This document shows, piece by piece, positions 26,363 through 35,933 of a DNA stretch of 64,000 nt. Numbering within the stretch: position 1 is the first letter of the stretch; the number at the start of each line of letters is the position of its first letter. The notes beneath the pieces were generated by a model. That model ran no database searches. It was not told the origin of the DNA and worked only from the letters and a program-made list of their open reading frames with translations. Location: assembly GCA_018242525.1 (NCBI GenBank), contig JAFEBS010000001.1, forward strand, positions 31,615 to 95,614, given 5' to 3'. Both the position numbers and the translations under genes were made by a program. This DNA comes from Planctomycetota bacterium (GTDB taxonomy: Bacteria > Planctomycetota > Planctomycetia > Planctomycetales > Planctomycetaceae).

Positions 26363-28585
26363 ATGACGTTTTCGCGCTTCGCAGTCATCGTCCTGCTGTC
26401 ATCCCTGCTGCTCACAGCCTTGTTCTGGGGGCCGTTGTGGGTTGGGTACGGCTTTATCGGGGGCGACCTGTACCCCTATTTCTTCCCGCAGAAGGCGTTC
26501 CTGGCCGATCGGCTGCATGCCGGTGAATTTCCATTGTGGAACAATCTGACGGGCTTCGGCTACCCCGTCCTTGGGGAAAGCCAGACCGGTGCCGCGTATC
26601 CTCCGTATCTGTTCGCCTATTACTTTCTGAACATCAACACCGCGTATAATCTGCAGCATCTGCTGCACTACGTCGTCTGCTTTGTCGGACTGACCCTGTT
26701 CGCCCGCCGGATCGGCATGGGCACGGCCAGTGCGTTGCTGTCGGCCATCGTTTTCACCTACGGCTGGTTTCCTCCGCGGGCGTGCCTGGAATGGGCCATC
26801 GTTACCGGAGCCTGGTTGCCGATTGCTTTGTGGTGTGTCGAATCGTTCGTGCAAACACGCTGGTGGCGCTACGCCATTGGCCTGAGTCTGGTACTGGGCT
26901 TGCAACTGCTGGCCGGACACTTTCATCTGGCATTTATTACTCAGTTGCTGGTCCTGGCGTACGCGGTCTGGCGGATCCGCTTCACAGACGAACGGACCGC
27001 CGAGAAACTCCTGATTCCAGCCGGTGACAAGAGTGTGACGAAAGTCACAGGGGTGCGGTCCCTCCTCATGCCGTTGGTTCTGGCGATCATGGCCGGATTC
27101 CTGATTGCTGCCGTGCAATTGATTCCGGCCTGGGAATTGAAGACCCGCAGTTCCCGCGCCAACGTGGGGAAAGAACATGATCCCTCGTACGGACACCTGC
27201 CACCGCTGTACGCGTCCCAGATGATCGCTCCCTGGCTGTGGTACAGCCCGCTGGCGATTGACGGGGACGACGCGATCCGCAACTTCGCGGAATTCGGAGC
27301 TCCCTGGCACTGGTTTGGTCCGCAGCGTGATCTGGATGAGTCCCTGATGCACGCACGGGCCGGTGGACTGACTTCGATCGCCACGAACAAAGTAGAAGCA
27401 CACCTGTATTGCGGACTGATTCCGCTGGCGTTGGCCGCCTGGTGGCTGTGCCTGGGTCGTCGCCAGACTGTTTCCAGCCGTCTGCGACCGCTGGATCGGC
27501 GTCCTGCGAATCCCGCCGTGGCTGCCTTCCCGCTGACGGCCGAATGTTGGTTCTGGGGGATCGCCGCCGGACTGGCGTTGATTTATGCGACGGGTTGGCT
27601 GCTGCCGGTGGCCCGGTTCATTCCCGGCTTCAATTTCTTCCGTGGTCCCGGTCGTTACGGAATCGTGACAACACTGTCAGTGGCCATCCTGGCGGGTCGC
27701 GGCCTGGATCAACTTCTGCGAAACAAGCCCACGGTCGGGCGCATCGCGATTGTGGGAGGCGTCCTGTGTTCGACCGTTTGCGATTTGTGGATGGTCTCGC
27801 GGATGGTGACGTATGCCGTGATGGTTTCTCGGCCACCAGTGAGTCTGCGTGATCAAAGCCCCGTTCGCAAATTGCTGCTGGACGAAGAATTCGCCCCCCG
27901 GCTGTATGCTCCCGGACAGAACCTGGGAAACCTGCTTGGTATCTCGTGTCTGCCGGTCTACTTGGGAATCGCGCCCGCCTCCTACTCTGATCCCCGATTT
28001 GCCGGCGAGGGGATGCCGAAGGCCGATGCGAGCCAGCATCCTGTTCCCGCAGACGCGAACTTCTCCCAGTGGCTCAGAGACAGTGGTGTCACTCATCTCC
28101 TCAGCTTTGATCGGCTCGACGAGACCTCCTGGAATTCGAAGCTGATCTGGCAGGGGATCGACCCTCTGTTGAATTTCGCCTGGGGCCGCCGCGAACCGTT
28201 GTTTCTGTATAAGTTGACCGATGCACGCGGTCGAGCTTCGGTGTTGGAGAGTCCCGGGGGTGTCGCCACCGTCGCGCTGCAGCAGACGGCGAATCAACTG
28301 ATTGTGCAGTCACAGTCAGATCAGTCCGCCACGCTGCTGTTGCGCGAGCTGCATTATCCTGGCTGGACGGTCGAGGTTGACGGGCAGGCCGCCGTCGCAT
28401 CGCACCGCGGGACATTTCGGCAAGTTCCCATTCTGGCCGGGTCGCACACCGTGATCTGGACCTATCGGCCACGGTCAGTAAAGCTGGGATTGAACATCTC
28501 GCTGGCGACATTACTGGTCCTGGCGGCCATCGGGCACGTTCGGTTCTGGCATCGGGGTTGGCTGGACCGGATGCTGAACCGATAG
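26363..28585 (+). CDS. Large GT-C-like (YfhO-type) membrane protein
   Basis: 740 residues with about ten to twelve predicted membrane helices and a C-terminal soluble part. The N-terminus has helix 1 followed by GGDLYPYFFPQK and LHAGEFPLWNNLTGFGYPVLGESQTG, the DxxP/E-type loop of GT-C glycosyltransferases and YfhO proteins. The C-terminal ELHYPGWTVEVDGQAA and a final helix are also typical of that family. Expected role: lipid-linked sugar transfer to an envelope polymer or protein. It starts directly after the LRR gene. Confidence 0.75.
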   Translation: MTFSRFAVIVLLSSLLLTALFWGPLWVGYGFIGGDLYPYFFPQKAFLADRLHAGEFPLWNNLTGFGYPVLGESQTGAAYPPYLFAYYFLNINTAYNLQHLLHYVVCFVGLTLFARRIGMGTASALLSAIVFTYGWFPPRACLEWAIVTGAWLPIALWCVESFVQTRWWRYAIGLSLVLGLQLLAGHFHLAFITQLLVLAYAVWRIRFTDERTAEKLLIPAGDKSVTKVTGVRSLLMPLVLAIMAGFLIAAVQLIPAWELKTRSSRANVGKEHDPSYGHLPPLYASQMIAPWLWYSPLAIDGDDAIRNFAEFGAPWHWFGPQRDLDESLMHARAGGLTSIATNKVEAHLYCGLIPLALAAWWLCLGRRQTVSSRLRPLDRRPANPAVAAFPLTAECWFWGIAAGLALIYATGWLLPVARFIPGFNFFRGPGRYGIVTTLSVAILAGRGLDQLLRNKPTVGRIAIVGGVLCSTVCDLWMVSRMVTYAVMVSRPPVSLRDQSPVRKLLLDEEFAPRLYAPGQNLGNLLGISCLPVYLGIAPASYSDPRFAGEGMPKADASQHPVPADANFSQWLRDSGVTHLLSFDRLDETSWNSKLIWQGIDPLLNFAWGRREPLFLYKLTDARGRASVLESPGGVATVALQQTANQLIVQSQSDQSATLLLRELHYPGWTVEVDGQAAVASHRGTFRQVPILAGSHTVIWTYRPRSVKLGLNISLATLLVLAAIGHVRFWHRGWLDRMLNR

Positions 28586-28590
28586 TTGCG

Positions 28591-28686
28591 GGGTCAAGTG
28601 GTTCAAAGTTCAATTTTCGCAAACCAACGACTTTCCCGATCTGAGATTCCCCACACGCGAAAATTGAACTTTGAACCACTTGACCC
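28591..28686. repeat. Perfect 30-bp inverted repeat
   Basis: Left arm 28591-28620 (begins GGGTCAAGTGGTTCAAAG) and right arm 28657-28686 are exact reverse complements over 30 bp, with a 36-nt loop. It lies six nt after the GT-C gene. The length and perfection exceed a normal terminator and suggest a recently moved MITE-like element. Confidence 0.8.
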
Positions 28687-28832
28687 ATGATGCCCAAAAC
28701 CGCAATTCGGGAATCACACAGTCGGGATGACTTGCCTCTGTTCCGACAACCCCGCATCGCCGATACAATCCCTCGACATTCAGGTGGCGATCGATTTCCG
28801 CGGTCAATCCGCGTTTTTGCTGGAGTTTAAGC

Positions 28833-29831
28833 ATGAAGGCTGCGTTTATTCGCGAAACGGGTTCACCATCCGTGATTGAATTTGGCGATCTGCCCACGCC
28901 CTCGCCGCGGGCCAACGAGGTGCTGATCAAGGTGGGGGCTGTTTCCGTCAATCCCATTGACACGTACATCCGGGCGGGGGCGGTCGCCATGGCCAGCCGG
29001 TTTCCGTACATCATCGGGTGTGACCTGGCGGGAACCGTCGAACAGGTCGGCAGTGAAGTCAAGCGGTTTGCCATCGGTGACCGCGTCTGGGGGAGCAACC
29101 AGGGGCTGTTCGGTCGACAGGGAACATTTGCCGAGTTTGCAGCGGTCGACGAACGCTGGCTGTACCGGACGCCCAAGGGGATGAGCGACGAAGAGGCCGC
29201 GGCCGGGGCGCTCGTGGGACTGACCGCTCACATGGGCCTGTTCCAGCACGCCGATTTGCATCCGGGAGAAGTGGTCTTCGTCAACGGCGGTGCCGGAGGA
29301 GTCGGTTCGTGCGTGGTGCAACTGGCCAAGGCGACGGGTGCCTTCGTGGTCACCACCGGCGGCAGTGACGAGAGCCTGAAGATCTGCAAAAGCCTGGGGG
29401 CGGACCTGGCGCTGAACTACAATGCTCCGAATGTGGACGACCAGTTGCGCGCATTCAGCCTGCCGCACGGTGGAATCCAGTTGTGGATTGAGACTCAGCG
29501 TGAACCGACACTGGATCGAACCATCAGCCTGATGGCCCCGCGGGGACGCATCGTACTGATGGCGGGCCGTCAGGCGCGACCGGAACTGCCTGTGGGCCCC
29601 TTTTACGTCAAGGATCTGCGGCTGATCGGATTCGCGATGTTCAACGGGACGCCGGAAGAACAGCGTCAGGCCGCCGACGGCTTGAATGCCCTGTACGAAT
29701 TGAATCGCTGGCGGCCGCAGATCGGAATGACGATGCCATTGAGTGACGCGGCCAGGTCTCACCAGATCCAGGAAGACAACACGTTAAACAAGCAGGGATC
29801 GCTGCGGGGTAAGATTGTCCTGGTCCCGTAA
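28833..29831 (+). CDS. Zinc-independent quinone oxidoreductase (MDR family)
   Basis: 332 residues of the medium-chain dehydrogenase/reductase superfamily, most like NADPH:quinone reductase. The N-terminal domain has VSVNPIDTYIRAG and IIGCDLAGTVEQVG. The NADPH fold has VFVNGGAGGVGSCVVQLAKATGA (a GxGxxG/AxxGxxG form). The structural-zinc Cys set and catalytic Cys/His of alcohol dehydrogenases are absent. It probably reduces quinones or enones; the substrate is unknown. Confidence 0.9.
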   Translation: MKAAFIRETGSPSVIEFGDLPTPSPRANEVLIKVGAVSVNPIDTYIRAGAVAMASRFPYIIGCDLAGTVEQVGSEVKRFAIGDRVWGSNQGLFGRQGTFAEFAAVDERWLYRTPKGMSDEEAAAGALVGLTAHMGLFQHADLHPGEVVFVNGGAGGVGSCVVQLAKATGAFVVTTGGSDESLKICKSLGADLALNYNAPNVDDQLRAFSLPHGGIQLWIETQREPTLDRTISLMAPRGRIVLMAGRQARPELPVGPFYVKDLRLIGFAMFNGTPEEQRQAADGLNALYELNRWRPQIGMTMPLSDAARSHQIQEDNTLNKQGSLRGKIVLVP

Positions 29832-29860
29832 CGAACATGGGCTTTTAATTCGGGTACGCC

Positions 29861-29931
29861 AGCCCGATGCGCGAACGAGGGCTCACCAAATCGGACACGC
29901 GTAGACTGATTCCTCGCTCGCGCGTCGGGCT
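29861..29931. repeat. Inverted repeat element, copy 2 of the dispersed family
   Basis: AGCCCGATGCGCGAACGAGG (29861-29880) pairs with 29912-29931, 18 of 20 positions, the other two being G-T type. The arm is the same as in the element at 9870-9924 (shared core GCCCGATGCGCGA-CGAGG). It lies between the quinone oxidoreductase and the next membrane protein and may act as terminator. Confidence 0.75.
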
Positions 29932-29970
29932 ATTGTGACTTGAGTCGATTCCACCTTGGATGGGACCGCG

Positions 29971-31920
29971 ATGACGGGCAGCGAACCCACCAGCCAGACG
30001 GGACGCTCCAACTGGCTTCGCGCCAGTGGCTGGTTGTGCGTGTATGTCGCGATTGCGATCTATGCCTCGTGGCCGTTGTGCCTGAAACCAACGTCCACGA
30101 TTTCGATCGGCTTTGAAGCCGAATCAACCGTCCCGTTGCTGAACGTCTGGACGCTGTGGTGGAACTCCGATCGAGCGTTGGCCGGGTTCCGTGACTACTG
30201 GAACGCTCCCATTTTTTATCCCACGCGGGGGGCATTCGCCTTTTCGGAAGCTCAGCCGACGATGATTGTCATGGCTCCCATCGTCTGGCTGACCGGCAGC
30301 CGGGTCCTGGCTTATAACCTGTATCTGCTGCTGATCCTGACATTGAACGGCGACAGCAGCCGCCGACTGTTTCTTCGAATTGGACACCAACCGTGGCTGG
30401 CCTTCTGCGGCGGAGTGTTGTGCCAAATGCTGCCGTTTGTCTGGTGGCAATCGGGGGTCGTTCAATTGACGACCCTGTTTGGCATCGTCTGGACTATCCA
30501 CTGCATGCTGAACCTGTTTGAGCTGCGGCCCGAGGCGACGTGGAAAGATTCCGTATTCGTGGGACTGAAACTGAGCGGTGCGTTTTGCCTGACGTACTGG
30601 CTCTGCAACTACTGGGGTCTGTTTCAGACGCTGGTGCTGATTCCCAGTTCAATCTGGTTCTGGAATTCCAGTGCCCTGCGCCTGCGTTTCTGGTGCGGAC
30701 TGTGCCTGTCGGCACTGCTGGCTGTGGCCCTATTGATTCCGTTCGTCCACGTCCAGAGATCACTTGCAAAGCAGCATCAATGGACACGAGAACAGAACCT
30801 GATCCGGGACCTGTCCGCTCATCCCCGCGATTTTCTCGACACTCCGCGCACCGTCCGGGCGAAGTCGGGAGGAACGACAACGAATCAGGCAACGCCAGAA
30901 TACGATGATTGGTCGCGTATTCCGGTTTGCGATTTTCCCATCGCCGCGCGAAACAACGTCTGGCCATTGGGGGGAGGCGCCGCGAAGGTCGTGCTGGCAC
31001 AACTCGGGCTGTTGGCGGCGCTGGCGACTCGTGGACGTCGGCGCTGGGGATTGTTTGCCGCGACATTGCTGTCGGTGGCCTTAGGATTGTCACTGGGCCC
31101 CACTGTCCGCGTCCTTCCAGTGATCCCGTTTGTCGGCGGCTGGATTCCCTATGAAACACTGCAGCAGTACGTTCCGGGTTTCTCACTGATCCGCAGTCCA
31201 TTTCGGTTCGCGCTGTTTGTCCAGTTGGCACTGGTCTGGCTGAGCGTGGAAGCCCTGGATCTGCTGAATCCTTTGCGCTGGCGCCGCGCAGCCACAGCAG
31301 TGGTCGAAGATCCGGACCTTCATCCAGCCTTGCGAAATCTGCCACCGTCACTCGGCAGCCAGTTCTGGAAATGGTCTCAGTGGGTGCCCCTGGTGGGAAT
31401 GAGTATCCTGGTGATCGCGGAAGTCTGGCCACCCCGGCAAAACCTGTACGAGTGCCCGTCGACGACTTCGACGCCCGCGTGGATTACGTGGCTGCGCGAC
31501 AATTCCGAACCGACGGATGCCGTTGTCTGTCTGCCGTTTCCGATTGGATACACGGTGCATGACTATCAGGAAACATCTGAGTGGATGTATTGGGGAACCA
31601 TGCACCGGCGTCCGCTGGTGAACGGCTATTCCGGGTTCTTCCCGAAGGAGTTCGTCGACCTGAAGGAACTGTTGAGGGTCTATTATCGAAACGACGAGGA
31701 CCCGCCGGCGTCGCCCCAGTTGAAACTGTATCCCTGGGACAGCCCGGGATTGAAGCAACTCACCAATTCACCCGCGCGCTTTGCCATCGTCAAGCGCTCG
31801 TTTGCCACACGCGACGACGTTTGGGACCATCCCGTGACCAAGTTTCGCTGGGCCTGGGTCGCCGGTGACGAGGCGCATCAATTGGATGTCTACGAAATCG
31901 TCCGCTATAACCCTGAATGA
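29971..31920 (+). CDS. Polytopic membrane protein, GT-C-like
   Basis: 649 residues from ATG 29971; a TTG at 29956 is possible. About ten helices are followed by a C-terminal soluble region. An N-terminal acidic loop after helix 1 (FEAESTVPLLNVWTLWWNSDRA) and WNAPIFYPTRGAFAFSEAQ resemble the first lumenal loop of GT-C glycosyltransferases. No named family can be assigned. With the YfhO-like gene it suggests local envelope glycosylation capacity. Confidence 0.65.
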   Translation: MTGSEPTSQTGRSNWLRASGWLCVYVAIAIYASWPLCLKPTSTISIGFEAESTVPLLNVWTLWWNSDRALAGFRDYWNAPIFYPTRGAFAFSEAQPTMIVMAPIVWLTGSRVLAYNLYLLLILTLNGDSSRRLFLRIGHQPWLAFCGGVLCQMLPFVWWQSGVVQLTTLFGIVWTIHCMLNLFELRPEATWKDSVFVGLKLSGAFCLTYWLCNYWGLFQTLVLIPSSIWFWNSSALRLRFWCGLCLSALLAVALLIPFVHVQRSLAKQHQWTREQNLIRDLSAHPRDFLDTPRTVRAKSGGTTTNQATPEYDDWSRIPVCDFPIAARNNVWPLGGGAAKVVLAQLGLLAALATRGRRRWGLFAATLLSVALGLSLGPTVRVLPVIPFVGGWIPYETLQQYVPGFSLIRSPFRFALFVQLALVWLSVEALDLLNPLRWRRAATAVVEDPDLHPALRNLPPSLGSQFWKWSQWVPLVGMSILVIAEVWPPRQNLYECPSTTSTPAWITWLRDNSEPTDAVVCLPFPIGYTVHDYQETSEWMYWGTMHRRPLVNGYSGFFPKEFVDLKELLRVYYRNDEDPPASPQLKLYPWDSPGLKQLTNSPARFAIVKRSFATRDDVWDHPVTKFRWAWVAGDEAHQLDVYEIVRYNPE

Positions 31921-31931
31921 TTGTGCCGAGG

Positions 31932-32516
31932 TCAATGGGGCCGAACGTAGCGAGCCCGCAGAGAACTCCACAGAAGCTGGCACGCTCCCACTGGACGGAC
32001 CAATTGGCGGGCCGTCGCAGGTTGAAACCAGGTGAAGGCGATCACGACCAGGGCCGCTGCCGTCCCCAGCAGGCTCATTCGGAGCGAATCATTTTCCGCA
32101 AACGGAACCAGCAATGGCCGATACCAGACTTGTGCCACAACGGCCGGACTGTGCGGAATCCCAACGTCACGCGGGGATAGCCGCAGACCGGCATCAACCG
32201 GTATGATTTCCTCGTCGTGCCGCACCGCATCGAATTCAATCCGAGTCATTTCAGCGGCGAATTCACTGTCCGTGCGAATCGCGTCGACGACCCGTTGCAA
32301 CTGTTCGTTCTGCCGTTCGATCTGTACGAGTCGAAACTGGTTGGCATCGTACTGGTCACGCAATCGGGATCGTTCGATCAACTTTGGCGACAATCCCACG
32401 GCGGCGAACAGCGCTGCCGCGGTCAACAGGCTGAGCCAGAACAGCAACGACACCACCAGCCCCGAAATGGTTTCGGGAGTGGATTTCGTCATTCTGGTGG
32501 CTGCCGGATTGCTCAT
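31932..32516 (-). CDS. Membrane protein with coiled coil (septum-initiator-like layout)
   Basis: 194 residues with AGAGGAAAC before the ATG. One N-terminal helix (LVVSLLFWLSLLTAAALFAAVG) leads into a coiled coil (IERSRLRDQYDANQFRLVQIERQNEQLQRVV, about 45-85), a linker, and a second helix near the C-terminus (SLLGTAAALVVIAFTW). The start resembles DivIC/FtsB septum-formation initiators, but the second helix and the length do not. A divisome role is only a guess. Confidence 0.6.
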   Translation of the reverse strand: MSNPAATRMTKSTPETISGLVVSLLFWLSLLTAAALFAAVGLSPKLIERSRLRDQYDANQFRLVQIERQNEQLQRVVDAIRTDSEFAAEMTRIEFDAVRHDEEIIPVDAGLRLSPRDVGIPHSPAVVAQVWYRPLLVPFAENDSLRMSLLGTAAALVVIAFTWFQPATARQLVRPVGACQLLWSSLRARYVRPH

Positions 32517-32757
32517 GTTTCCTCTGGAAGCCTTTATCGAAAGACGGCCGATTCAACTTGAATTCCTCCAATTCTCGTGCCCCGGCTGTCAGAACCCGTA
32601 GATCTTGCCAGGCAGGCGCGATCGGATTCTGTGAATCCGCATTGTGCCTCCGAAAACCGTCTTGACCAACAAGTGCGATGAGCATAGAAGTCGATAATGG
32701 GCGTACGAGGGCCCCTCTTGTCGTGCGCAATCGACGCTCGTCTTCTGGAGACGCAAG

Positions 32758-33453
32758 ATGCTTTGTTCGTATCGTCCCAATGACAGCTCTTCTTCGATTG
32801 CGTCTCCCCCACTGCCTGCCCGGCTGCTGCGGCGGATCCTGATCGACGGAAACCACACCATTGGCGAACATGTCCTGATTGCCGGTGACCACTGCGGTGA
32901 AATGGCCGAATGGCTCGACGAACTCGGATTCGATGTCGAAGCGATCGATGATTCCCGGGAACGTCTTTCCGCCCGGCAACAGTCGGGTGCCAGGTTTGAA
33001 ATCCATTTTGCAAAACTGGATGGTTCCGATAATCTGGGCGATGAACCGTTTGATCTGATTATCGCCGACGAACTTAACTTGCACCGGGAGAATCTGCTCT
33101 GTGAGCGCGCCCGGATCGCGACGGCCGAATTACTGGCTCAATTGAAGCCACAAGGTGAACTCGTTGTGGTCAGGGAGCCCGGCCATCGGGGACATCATGG
33201 CGTCGCCTGCTGGACGCGGCATCTGGCCTGTTTCCCGGGTCGGCTGGAAACTTACGAATACCCAACGCCTTTGTTCAGCCGTGAAATGTACCAGTGGGTC
33301 TTCCACGGAATTCGTCCCGAACCGTTTCTGACTGTTTCGTTGAAAACTCCGCCGGAACGGCTCTCCCTGCAGGAATGGTGTGAGCATGCCCATCGCGGAC
33401 TGATCACCAGTTCCACCTGCTGCGAGTCCGTGCAGGTTCGGCGTGCCAGTTAG
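32758..33453 (+). CDS. Methyltransferase-fold protein with degenerate SAM site
   Basis: 231 residues with GGAG before the ATG. A Rossmann-like order of strands is visible: EHVLIAGDHCGEMAEWL (motif I region), FDVEAIDDS (acidic end of strand 2), FDLIIADELNL (motif II-like) and GELVVVREPG. The glycine-rich loop is altered (AGDHCGEM instead of GxGxG), so SAM binding is uncertain. A Cys/His-containing C-terminus follows. Function unknown. Confidence 0.5.
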   Translation: MLCSYRPNDSSSSIASPPLPARLLRRILIDGNHTIGEHVLIAGDHCGEMAEWLDELGFDVEAIDDSRERLSARQQSGARFEIHFAKLDGSDNLGDEPFDLIIADELNLHRENLLCERARIATAELLAQLKPQGELVVVREPGHRGHHGVACWTRHLACFPGRLETYEYPTPLFSREMYQWVFHGIRPEPFLTVSLKTPPERLSLQEWCEHAHRGLITSSTCCESVQVRRAS

Positions 33454-33468
33454 TTCGATCTCGCAGGC

Positions 33469-34818
33469 TCAGCCTTCCAGACCCTTCAGACGGCCGGTGC
33501 TGTCGCCCAGTTGGTCGACCCCGGAATCCATGCGGTCCAGCATCGACAGGAACAGATTGTTCAGCGGTGTGTTTTTGGGATACGACAAGCGACGCCCGGA
33601 GGCAATCGTGCCTCCTCCCTGGCCGGCCAGCAGCATCGGCAGATCGTTGTGGCTGTGGCGGTTGCCATCCGCGATCGCACTGCCATAGACGATCATGGAC
33701 TGGTCCAGCAGTGTGCCATTTCCTTCCTTGATGCCGTCCAGCTTCTCCAGGAAGCGGGCGAAGTGGCCCACCAGATACTTGTCGATTTTCTTGAGCTGGT
33801 TGACCCAGTCCTGTTTGTTCTGATGGTGCGACAAATGGTGATGCCCGTCGTTCACGCCGACCATGGGATAGCTGCGATTGCTTCCTTCATTCGCCATCAT
33901 GAACGTGGCAACGCGGGTTGTGTCTGTCTGAAAGGCCAGGGTCATCAGGTCAAACATCAACGTGATGTGTTCATCCAATTGTTTCGGGACTCCGTGTGGC
34001 AACGCCAGGTCTGGAATCTGGCGTTTGGAGTCGTCATCGCGAGCGCGCTCAATCCGCTGCTCGATTTCACGGACGCTGGAGAAGTACTCGTCGATCTTCC
34101 GGCGATCCGTCTGTCCCAGTTGCTGCTTCAGCTTTGAAGCATCGTCGCTGACCAGGTCCAGGATGCTTTTGCGATATTCATTCCGCTTCGCCCGGCCCCG
34201 GGCCGCATCGCGATCATCAGCCGATCCGAACAGCCGTTCGAAGACCAGCCTGGGGTTGATCTCCTTGGCCATCGGAGTGGAGGCGGTTTTCCAGGAGATG
34301 TTGTTGGAATAGGCACAGCTATAGCCGGAATCGCATTGTCCGGCATTGCGCCCCCCTTCGGTTCCCAGTTCGAGGGAAGGGAGTCTGGTCAGTTTGCCGA
34401 TCCGTTCGGCCGCCACCTGATCGACCGACTGGCCGACCTTGATATCGACTCCCCCGGTCTTGACCGGATGAGCTCCCGTCAGGAATGCCGCTGAAGACCG
34501 GGCATGGTCGCCGGGTCCATCTCCCTTGGCCTGTGCGTTGTCCTGAGCCAGACCAATACAGACCGAGACCTTTTGCTTGACCTTGGCCAGGGGCTCAAGG
34601 GTGGGAGAGAGTTCCCATTGGGTCCCGTCTCCCTTGGGTTCCCAATCGGGGACAATGACGCCATTGGGAACGAACACAAACGCCATGCGTTTGGGAGCAC
34701 CTGCAGAGTCAGCGGCGAAGCCGTTGGCGGGGAGCATCGCTTCCAAGAGCGGCAACCCCATGACGGCACCGAGGCCATTCAAAAACGTGCGTCGTCGAAG
34801 TTTGAGATGCCGGCTCAT
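33469..34818 (-). CDS. DUF1552 protein with Tat-type signal
   Basis: 449 residues. The N-terminus RRRTFLNGLG with a hydrophobic Ala/Leu stretch (AVMGLPLLEAMLP) is a twin-arginine signal. The rest shows DUF1552 features: FVFVPNGVIVPDW, DHARSSAAFLTGAHP, SCAYSNNISWKT, and the middle EYFSSVREIEQRIERA. Genes of this family are regularly paired with DUF1592-type cytochromes, and the partner lies upstream on the same strand (36136-38778), with one unrelated gene between. The biochemical role is unknown. Confidence 0.9.
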   Translation of the reverse strand: MSRHLKLRRRTFLNGLGAVMGLPLLEAMLPANGFAADSAGAPKRMAFVFVPNGVIVPDWEPKGDGTQWELSPTLEPLAKVKQKVSVCIGLAQDNAQAKGDGPGDHARSSAAFLTGAHPVKTGGVDIKVGQSVDQVAAERIGKLTRLPSLELGTEGGRNAGQCDSGYSCAYSNNISWKTASTPMAKEINPRLVFERLFGSADDRDAARGRAKRNEYRKSILDLVSDDASKLKQQLGQTDRRKIDEYFSSVREIEQRIERARDDDSKRQIPDLALPHGVPKQLDEHITLMFDLMTLAFQTDTTRVATFMMANEGSNRSYPMVGVNDGHHHLSHHQNKQDWVNQLKKIDKYLVGHFARFLEKLDGIKEGNGTLLDQSMIVYGSAIADGNRHSHNDLPMLLAGQGGGTIASGRRLSYPKNTPLNNLFLSMLDRMDSGVDQLGDSTGRLKGLEG

Positions 34819-34904
34819 GACATGCGCCTCGCCTGGTTTTCGAAGTCATCCCCCCAACCGGATTATACCAACCCGGCGGGGGTGATTCGCAATTATGTCA
34901 GCGA

Positions 34905-35933
34905 TCAGTCGTCCGAATCCTGCGGACCCTGTTCAGCTCCTCCTTCGTCCTTCCGTCGATCCAGACGCTTGAAGCGTTGTTCGTTCAATGCCTTGCGTTT
35001 TGGTTTCTTCGGTCCGCCGCCGTACTTGCGTCCACCGGCACTGCCTGAGGCGCCACCACCGGCAAAATTGCCACCGGCCTGGTTCTCATAACCGCCACCC
35101 TGTCCCCCCGCGAACGGACGGCGTGGAGGTCGGTATTCGCCTTGGGGCTGTTGTTCCTGGTCATTGCCGTAACGAGGACGGCGCGGCGGAGGGTATCCAC
35201 CCTGGCCACCTTGATAGCCACCACCGCCTTGGCCACCTTGGTATCCCCCGCCTTGATAACCGCCGCCACCTGAATTCTGTGGGCGACGTGGCGGGCGATT
35301 TTCCTGCGGGTAACGGGCTCCGCCCTGTTGCGGGTAGCGCGAACCACCGTGTTGTGGAAATCGCGGCTGTTGCTCTTCGTCAGCTCCCTGCGAAAACCGC
35401 TCGCGCAGCGGCGGCCGTTGAGTGAACTCGCGACGTTGCGACTGAGCAGGCTGTTCGGCTCGGACGGGAACGGGGGCGGCAGCCACAGTGGTTGGTGCAT
35501 TTCCGCCGGGAGCCCGCAGCCAGTCGGCCAGAGCCCCACGCAGGAATCGCCATTCGTCGCCAATCTTGCGACCGGGCAGGCCCTGCTCCTTCAACATCCG
35601 GCGAATCGCTCCGTATTCGACCTTCAAGTAGTCGGCGGCATCCTCCAGGGTCAGTACGTCCAGTTCGCTCATGACTTCGGCGAAATCATCTTCGTCGAAC
35701 AATTCCTCCACCAGTGAACGAACCCGGACTTCTTCCTGCTCGTCTTCATCGAAGTCATCGGCATCCAGTTCATCCTCGTCCACATACGAGTCCGCTTCTG
35801 GTTCCAGTTCATCCACCGCATCGTCAACCGAATCCTCGGTCAACGTGATGGGAATCGTCTCGGCCATCATCGCCTGCTCGGCGGCGTCGGCCGGCAATGG
35901 AGTGCCGATTTCCGGCTGTTCTTGATCGTTCAC
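34905..35933 (-). CDS. Excisionase-type HTH protein with Gly/Arg-rich (RGG-like) tail
   Basis: 342 residues from a GTG at 35933, with GAAGGAAGAG upstream; the longer frame is disfavoured. Three zones: a very acidic region (about 35-85, DEDELDADDFDEDEQEE), a MerR/excisionase-family DNA-binding domain (about 90-145, LTLEDAADYLKVEYGAIRRMLKEQGLPGRKIGDEWRF in parts LTLEDAADYLKV, RKIGDEWRFLRGALADWL), and a Gly/Gln/Arg/Tyr-rich disordered tail (about 165-315, repeated GGYQGG, PPRRP, RYPQ) ending in a basic patch. The domain order suggests a DNA- or RNA-bound condensate-forming regulator; the function is unknown. Confidence 0.7.
   Translation of the reverse strand: MNDQEQPEIGTPLPADAAEQAMMAETIPITLTEDSVDDAVDELEPEADSYVDEDELDADDFDEDEQEEVRVRSLVEELFDEDDFAEVMSELDVLTLEDAADYLKVEYGAIRRMLKEQGLPGRKIGDEWRFLRGALADWLRAPGGNAPTTVAAAPVPVRAEQPAQSQRREFTQRPPLRERFSQGADEEQQPRFPQHGGSRYPQQGGARYPQENRPPRRPQNSGGGGYQGGGYQGGQGGGGYQGGQGGYPPPRRPRYGNDQEQQPQGEYRPPRRPFAGGQGGGYENQAGGNFAGGGASGSAGGRKYGGGPKKPKRKALNEQRFKRLDRRKDEGGAEQGPQDSDD

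Noticed and set aside
30494..31432. 312-codon minus-strand frame inside the GT-C-like gene
   Set aside because: Arg/Ser/Pro-rich shadow of a helix-rich membrane protein.
10356..35425. CRISPR array
   Set aside because: The repeats seen are either paired inverted repeats or protein-coding low complexity (Gly-rich tail at 35.0-35.4 kb); no regular direct repeat-spacer pattern exists.
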